DNA of 44,461 bases. It comes from Bdellovibrio sp. Its GTDB lineage: Bacteria > Bdellovibrionota > Bdellovibrionia > Bdellovibrionales > Bdellovibrionaceae. The DNA lies in contig JACMNA010000102.1 in NCBI GenBank assembly GCA_014378765.1, positions 1 to 44,461 on the forward strand, given 5' to 3'. Shown in pieces: positions 40,024 through 44,461 of this stretch. The notes under the pieces are model-generated. The model was not told the origin of the DNA. It saw only the letters and a list, made by a program, of their open reading frames with translations, and did no database searches. The position numbers and the translations under genes are program-made. How positions within the stretch are numbered: position 1 is the stretch's first letter; each line of letters opens with the position of its first letter.

Positions 40024-41715
40024 CTAAACCGAAATTTTCTGCACGCCAAAACGGTGTACAAGGTTATCTACAATTACTTTAGATACAAATACGTTAGCAA
40101 AAATAGTCGTGACTAATCCCACTAATAAAGTCACCGCAAATCCACGCACGGGCCCGGTTCCGAAATAAAGTAAAACAATCGCGGTTAAGGCGACGGTAAT
40201 ATTCGAATCGATAATTGCCGACATTGCGTGCGTGTAACCATCTTGAATAGCCGATTTTATGCTAGCGCCCTTCGCGTACTCTTCGCGAATCCGCTCATTA
40301 ATTAAAACGTTGGCATCTACGGCAAAGCCCACGGTCAGCGCCATCCCCGCAATTCCCGGCAATGTCAGCGTAGCACCTAAAGAGCCTAACAGCGCAAACA
40401 CACATAAAATATTAATCACTAACGATAACGTCGTTATTAATCCCATCGCGCGGTAGTACCCGATCATAAATAAAATAATCAGTAATGATCCGATGTAAGA
40501 GCCAAGTTTAGCTTTGTCTAATGCATCTCTACCCAATGATGGACCCACGCGACGCTCTTCTAATTGCTCGAGTGCGGCCGGTAAAGCACCCGCTCGTAAT
40601 GCAGTAGAAATTAATTGCGCTTCCGCGATAGACTCATCACGGTTACGCGCGCTTCCTAAAGTAATAACGGCCTGGCCATTAGGAATTTTAGATTTAATAT
40701 TTGGCGCGGTCTTAACGACCTTATCTAACACAACTGCCATCTGTTCATTTAAATGCGCACCCGTTAAGTCACCAAACTTAGTGGCACCCAAAGAATTAAA
40801 GCGCAGAGAAACTTCCGGCGCCCCGTACTGATCAAAACTTACGGCGGCATTATCAAGTAAGTCACCCGTTAAGTCCGTATCGGTTTTAAGCAAGAAAGGA
40901 GTCGCACCGGCCTCCATTGTTTTGGCATTTTCCAATTTCTCAAAATAAACAACGGTCTTTGGTGGAATTTTTCCGTCTAAATCCTTATTAATACGCGCGA
41001 CGTATTCGGTGTATTTCATTCCCGCCATCTTGTAATTGCCCGCCTTTTCCGCGTCGGCAATCATTTTTCGAATTTCATCCGGTTTTTTTTCGTAAGAAAC
41101 GATCATGAAATCTAACTTGGCCGTCGTATTAATAAGCTGCTTAGCTTTTTCCGCATCCGCCATACCCGGCAACTGAATTAAAATACGATCGCCACCCTGT
41201 TGTGTGATTGAAGGCTCGGCCACGCCGAATTCGTCGATACGGTTACGAATGGTTTCAATGGCCTGGTGAATTATCGTCTGCTTTTGATCGGCGAGGTATG
41301 CGTCGAAGTATTTAACTTCAACGGTATTATCGCGAATTCCTAAAACCTGCAAACTAGTCGCATGAGTTTTTTGTATATAAGCTTCAATTTTTTTACCGTC
41401 TTCGGGCGTTGCCGCTACGATATCAAAGGCGCCAGTTTTGGCTTTCGTTAAATTAAAATCATTCACTTGAATATTTTCTTTGGCGAATTCAGATTTGAGC
41501 GCCAGCGTTTGACGAGTGACCGTTGTCGCCACCACACCCTCAATATCGACGCCCATCACTAAGTGCACGCCGCCTTGAATATCTAAACCGTAATTCAATT
41601 TAGAGCCCGGCAGCCAGCTGACTTTAGAAACATCAACAAAATTAGGAATGATAAATAAAACGGCCGCAATAATAACCACAATTGCTAGCCAAGTTCTAGT
41701 TCGTAGTCCGTCCAT
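40024..41715 (-). CDS. secD: Protein translocase subunit SecD
   Basis: The 563-residue protein has the D1 motif LNYGLDIQGGVHLVMGVDI, a large periplasmic P1 domain with IRNRIDEFGVAEPSI and the GGDRILIQLPG motif, and a C-terminal six-helix region with GMALTVGFAVDANVLINERI, matching SecD. It forms the SecDF complex with the adjacent secF and assists with yajC upstream by 2 bases. Overall length is slightly shorter than E. coli SecD (615). Confidence 0.95.
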   Translation of the reverse strand: MDGLRTRTWLAIVVIIAAVLFIIPNFVDVSKVSWLPGSKLNYGLDIQGGVHLVMGVDIEGVVATTVTRQTLALKSEFAKENIQVNDFNLTKAKTGAFDIVAATPEDGKKIEAYIQKTHATSLQVLGIRDNTVEVKYFDAYLADQKQTIIHQAIETIRNRIDEFGVAEPSITQQGGDRILIQLPGMADAEKAKQLINTTAKLDFMIVSYEKKPDEIRKMIADAEKAGNYKMAGMKYTEYVARINKDLDGKIPPKTVVYFEKLENAKTMEAGATPFLLKTDTDLTGDLLDNAAVSFDQYGAPEVSLRFNSLGATKFGDLTGAHLNEQMAVVLDKVVKTAPNIKSKIPNGQAVITLGSARNRDESIAEAQLISTALRAGALPAALEQLEERRVGPSLGRDALDKAKLGSYIGSLLIILFMIGYYRAMGLITTLSLVINILCVFALLGSLGATLTLPGIAGMALTVGFAVDANVLINERIREEYAKGASIKSAIQDGYTHAMSAIIDSNITVALTAIVLLYFGTGPVRGFAVTLLVGLVTTIFANVFVSKVIVDNLVHRFGVQKISV

Positions 41716-41717
41716 GA

Positions 41718-42101
41718 TTACTTCCCGTCTTTCTTAGGTTGTAAAGTTGTTTGCGGCATTAACACCTGCGCGCGTAAAAATTTAATTTGCGTGTTATTAG
41801 CAACTTCTAAAGTCGCGATTTGGTCGGTCAATGCTGTGACCCGACCCAATATTCCAGATTGGGTCACAACTTGATCACCAACTTTTAAAGCTGATAAAAA
41901 GCTTTGCACTTCTTTTTGCTTTTTGGCTTGAGGGCGAATTAAGAAAAAGTAAAAAACACCGATGATCACGGCAAATGGCACAAATTGCATCCAAGGAGCT
42001 TGCGGAGGCTGATTAGCGACGGCTGCATCTTGCGCAACCGCTTGTGCAAAAACAAAAGTCGATGCGGTTAACTTCGTTAGAAGTCCAAAAAGTTCAAACA
42101 T
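41718..42101 (-). CDS. yajC: Preprotein translocase accessory subunit YajC
   Basis: The 127-residue protein has an unusual N-terminal hydrophobic stretch and Ala/Gln region before the YajC helix VPFAVIIGVFYFFLIRPQAKK (as FVPFAVIIG...FFLIRPQ), then SALKVGDQVVTQSGILGRVTAL, the family signature. The extended N-terminus with MFELFGLLTKLTASTFVFAQAVAQ resembles a signal peptide, which would give a cleavable leader ahead of the helix; this is less common than short YajC forms. AGAGGA precedes the ATG. A weak 6-bp inverted repeat (42140-42167) lies between it and tgt. Confidence 0.92.
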   Translation of the reverse strand: MFELFGLLTKLTASTFVFAQAVAQDAAVANQPPQAPWMQFVPFAVIIGVFYFFLIRPQAKKQKEVQSFLSALKVGDQVVTQSGILGRVTALTDQIATLEVANNTQIKFLRAQVLMPQTTLQPKKDGK

Positions 42102-42174
42102 TCAAATCCTCTTTCATTGTTATAAAATAGCAAAGAAAATTGAACACTTAAACCACTCACAGTTCAAGCTTTGA

Positions 42175-43781
<1,607 letters not shown>

Positions 43782-44461
43782 ATGCAATCCACCACAGTTG
43801 AATCTGATCGTGCTGAAAAAAGAACAATACAAAAGACAGATCAAAATAATTTCTTAAAAACAATTCTTGAAATTAATAGTCAGATTTTACAAGGCGTAGA
43901 TTACAAAAAAATACTTGAATTTGTATTTTCCTCGGTGAGTGAACAAATTCCTTTTGATCGGATTGGCGTCGCCTTGCTTGAACGTGATGGTGAAAACCGT
44001 AAAATGCGGATGACTTGGGTGAAATCTACGGTACCTATTCATTACCTCAACTCTGCCTATACCACTGATGTCGTCAGTGACCGGCTACTCAAGATTATGG
44101 AAATGAACCAGCCACGCATCAATAACAATATCGCTCAATCTGCGCAGGACTATCCCGAGTCGCAAACATCGAAATTATTACTTCAAGATGGAATTAAATC
44201 TAATTTAACTTGCCCGCTACGTTTTGAAAATGAACCGATTGGCGTCGTCTTTTTTTCTAGCTGTCAGGAGAACTCGTATTTAGAACCACACTCCCGCGTG
44301 GCCGTTCAAATTGCGGATGCCATATCTTTAATTATCAACTATGGCCAGTTACAAGAATTAACCGCGCTTGCGAAAAAGGACCGCCGTAACTTAAGGATGA
44401 CGTTACATGACTTAAAGTCTCCCTTAAGTATCTTGCACGGGTTTGCCGCCATTTCGGTTGA
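43782..44461 (+). CDS. GAF-domain sensor histidine kinase (3' end outside window)
   Basis: The frame from ATG 43782 stays open to the window edge (226 codons visible). AAGG lies before the start. Residues 20-190 look like a GAF domain: ILEINSQILQGVDYKKILEF, then PFDRIGVALLERDG, GIKSNLTCPLRFENEPIGVVFF and HSRVAVQIADAISLIINYGQ. The visible end RRNLRMTLHDLKSPLSILHG is a HisKA H-box with the phospho-acceptor His. It is cytoplasmic with no membrane segment. The ATPase domain and any receiver lie beyond the window. Its start, GAF-based sensing and relation to the hybrid kinase at 10735 suggest a separate signalling pathway. Confidence 0.85.
   Translation, partial: MQSTTVESDRAEKRTIQKTDQNNFLKTILEINSQILQGVDYKKILEFVFSSVSEQIPFDRIGVALLERDGENRKMRMTWVKSTVPIHYLNSAYTTDVVSDRLLKIMEMNQPRINNNIAQSAQDYPESQTSKLLLQDGIKSNLTCPLRFENEPIGVVFFSSCQENSYLEPHSRVAVQIADAISLIINYGQLQELTALAKKDRRNLRMTLHDLKSPLSILHGFAAISV

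Noticed and set aside
42140..42167. TTGAAC/GTTCAA hairpin with following U-rich stretch between tgt and yajC
   Set aside because: The stem is only 6 bp with a 16-base loop, too weak to call a terminator; the genes are probably co-transcribed.

Overview
The window is chromosomal DNA of a Gram-negative bacterium of low-to-moderate GC (about 40-45% in lines sampled by eye). Diderm markers are an AsmA-like repeat protein, lipoproteins, a TatA translocase, a complete Opp peptide importer and SecDF-YajC. A heme A synthase points to aerobic respiration. Gene content and style fit Bdellovibrionota (Bdellovibrio-like), but this is inferred from overall character and not proven. I see no rRNA, tRNA, CRISPR array, insertion sequence, phage module or origin. 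Coding density is very high. Many convergent genes touch or overlap at their 3' ends, and several divergent pairs are separated by only 20-45 bases.

Layout. (1) 1-5469 is a surface-glycan region with three GT-A family 2 glycosyltransferases (the first cut by the window edge), an unusual protein with decaying internal repeats, and a GT-C-like polytopic membrane protein. (2) 5466-12279, mostly on the minus strand, holds an orphan type IV pilin-like protein whose C-terminal part looks C1q/TNF-like, the membrane acyl-CoA dehydrogenase fadE, a small Thr/Ala/Pro-rich lipoprotein with a clear terminator, mutM and a hybrid PAS histidine kinase. (3) 12651-14476 holds a stand-alone S4-domain protein, a VC0807-like membrane protein and a secreted protein with an FPPPP-type proline-rich tail. 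(4) 14589-21700 is a plus-strand run: sohB, a possible 41-residue membrane peptide, and oppD-oppF-oppA-oppB-oppC. Together these suggest peptide processing and uptake. (5) 21949-26062 holds a secreted coiled-coil protein and tatA facing a greA-asmA-like-GDPD operon. (6) 26206-29869 holds an nrnA-like gene preceded by a minicistron, then a BFD-like ferredoxin, a yfcH-like epimerase and a photolyase. (7) 29912-36073 holds a UbiB/ABC1 kinase-GT2-ctaA operon, a LON-domain protein, a DCC-family protein, a Nudix hydrolase and a Na/Pi cotransporter. (8) 36080-43308 is a minus-strand block tgt-yajC-secD-secF-recJ-queC-DUF366, mixing queuosine (7-deazaguanine) tRNA modification, Sec export and DNA repair. 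(9) From 43782 to the window end is the start of a GAF-domain histidine kinase.

The signal I find most interesting is regulatory. Several genes without a Shine-Dalgarno sequence have a TANNNT -10 hexamer placed so that transcription would begin at, or up to 5 bases before, the start codon. Several of these promoters overlap head to head between divergent genes. The clearest is a 33-bp near-palindrome between the photolyase and ubiB-like genes in which both -35 and -10 elements are interleaved on the two strands. This suggests leaderless transcripts and mutually exclusive divergent promoters, and can be tested by 5'-end mapping.
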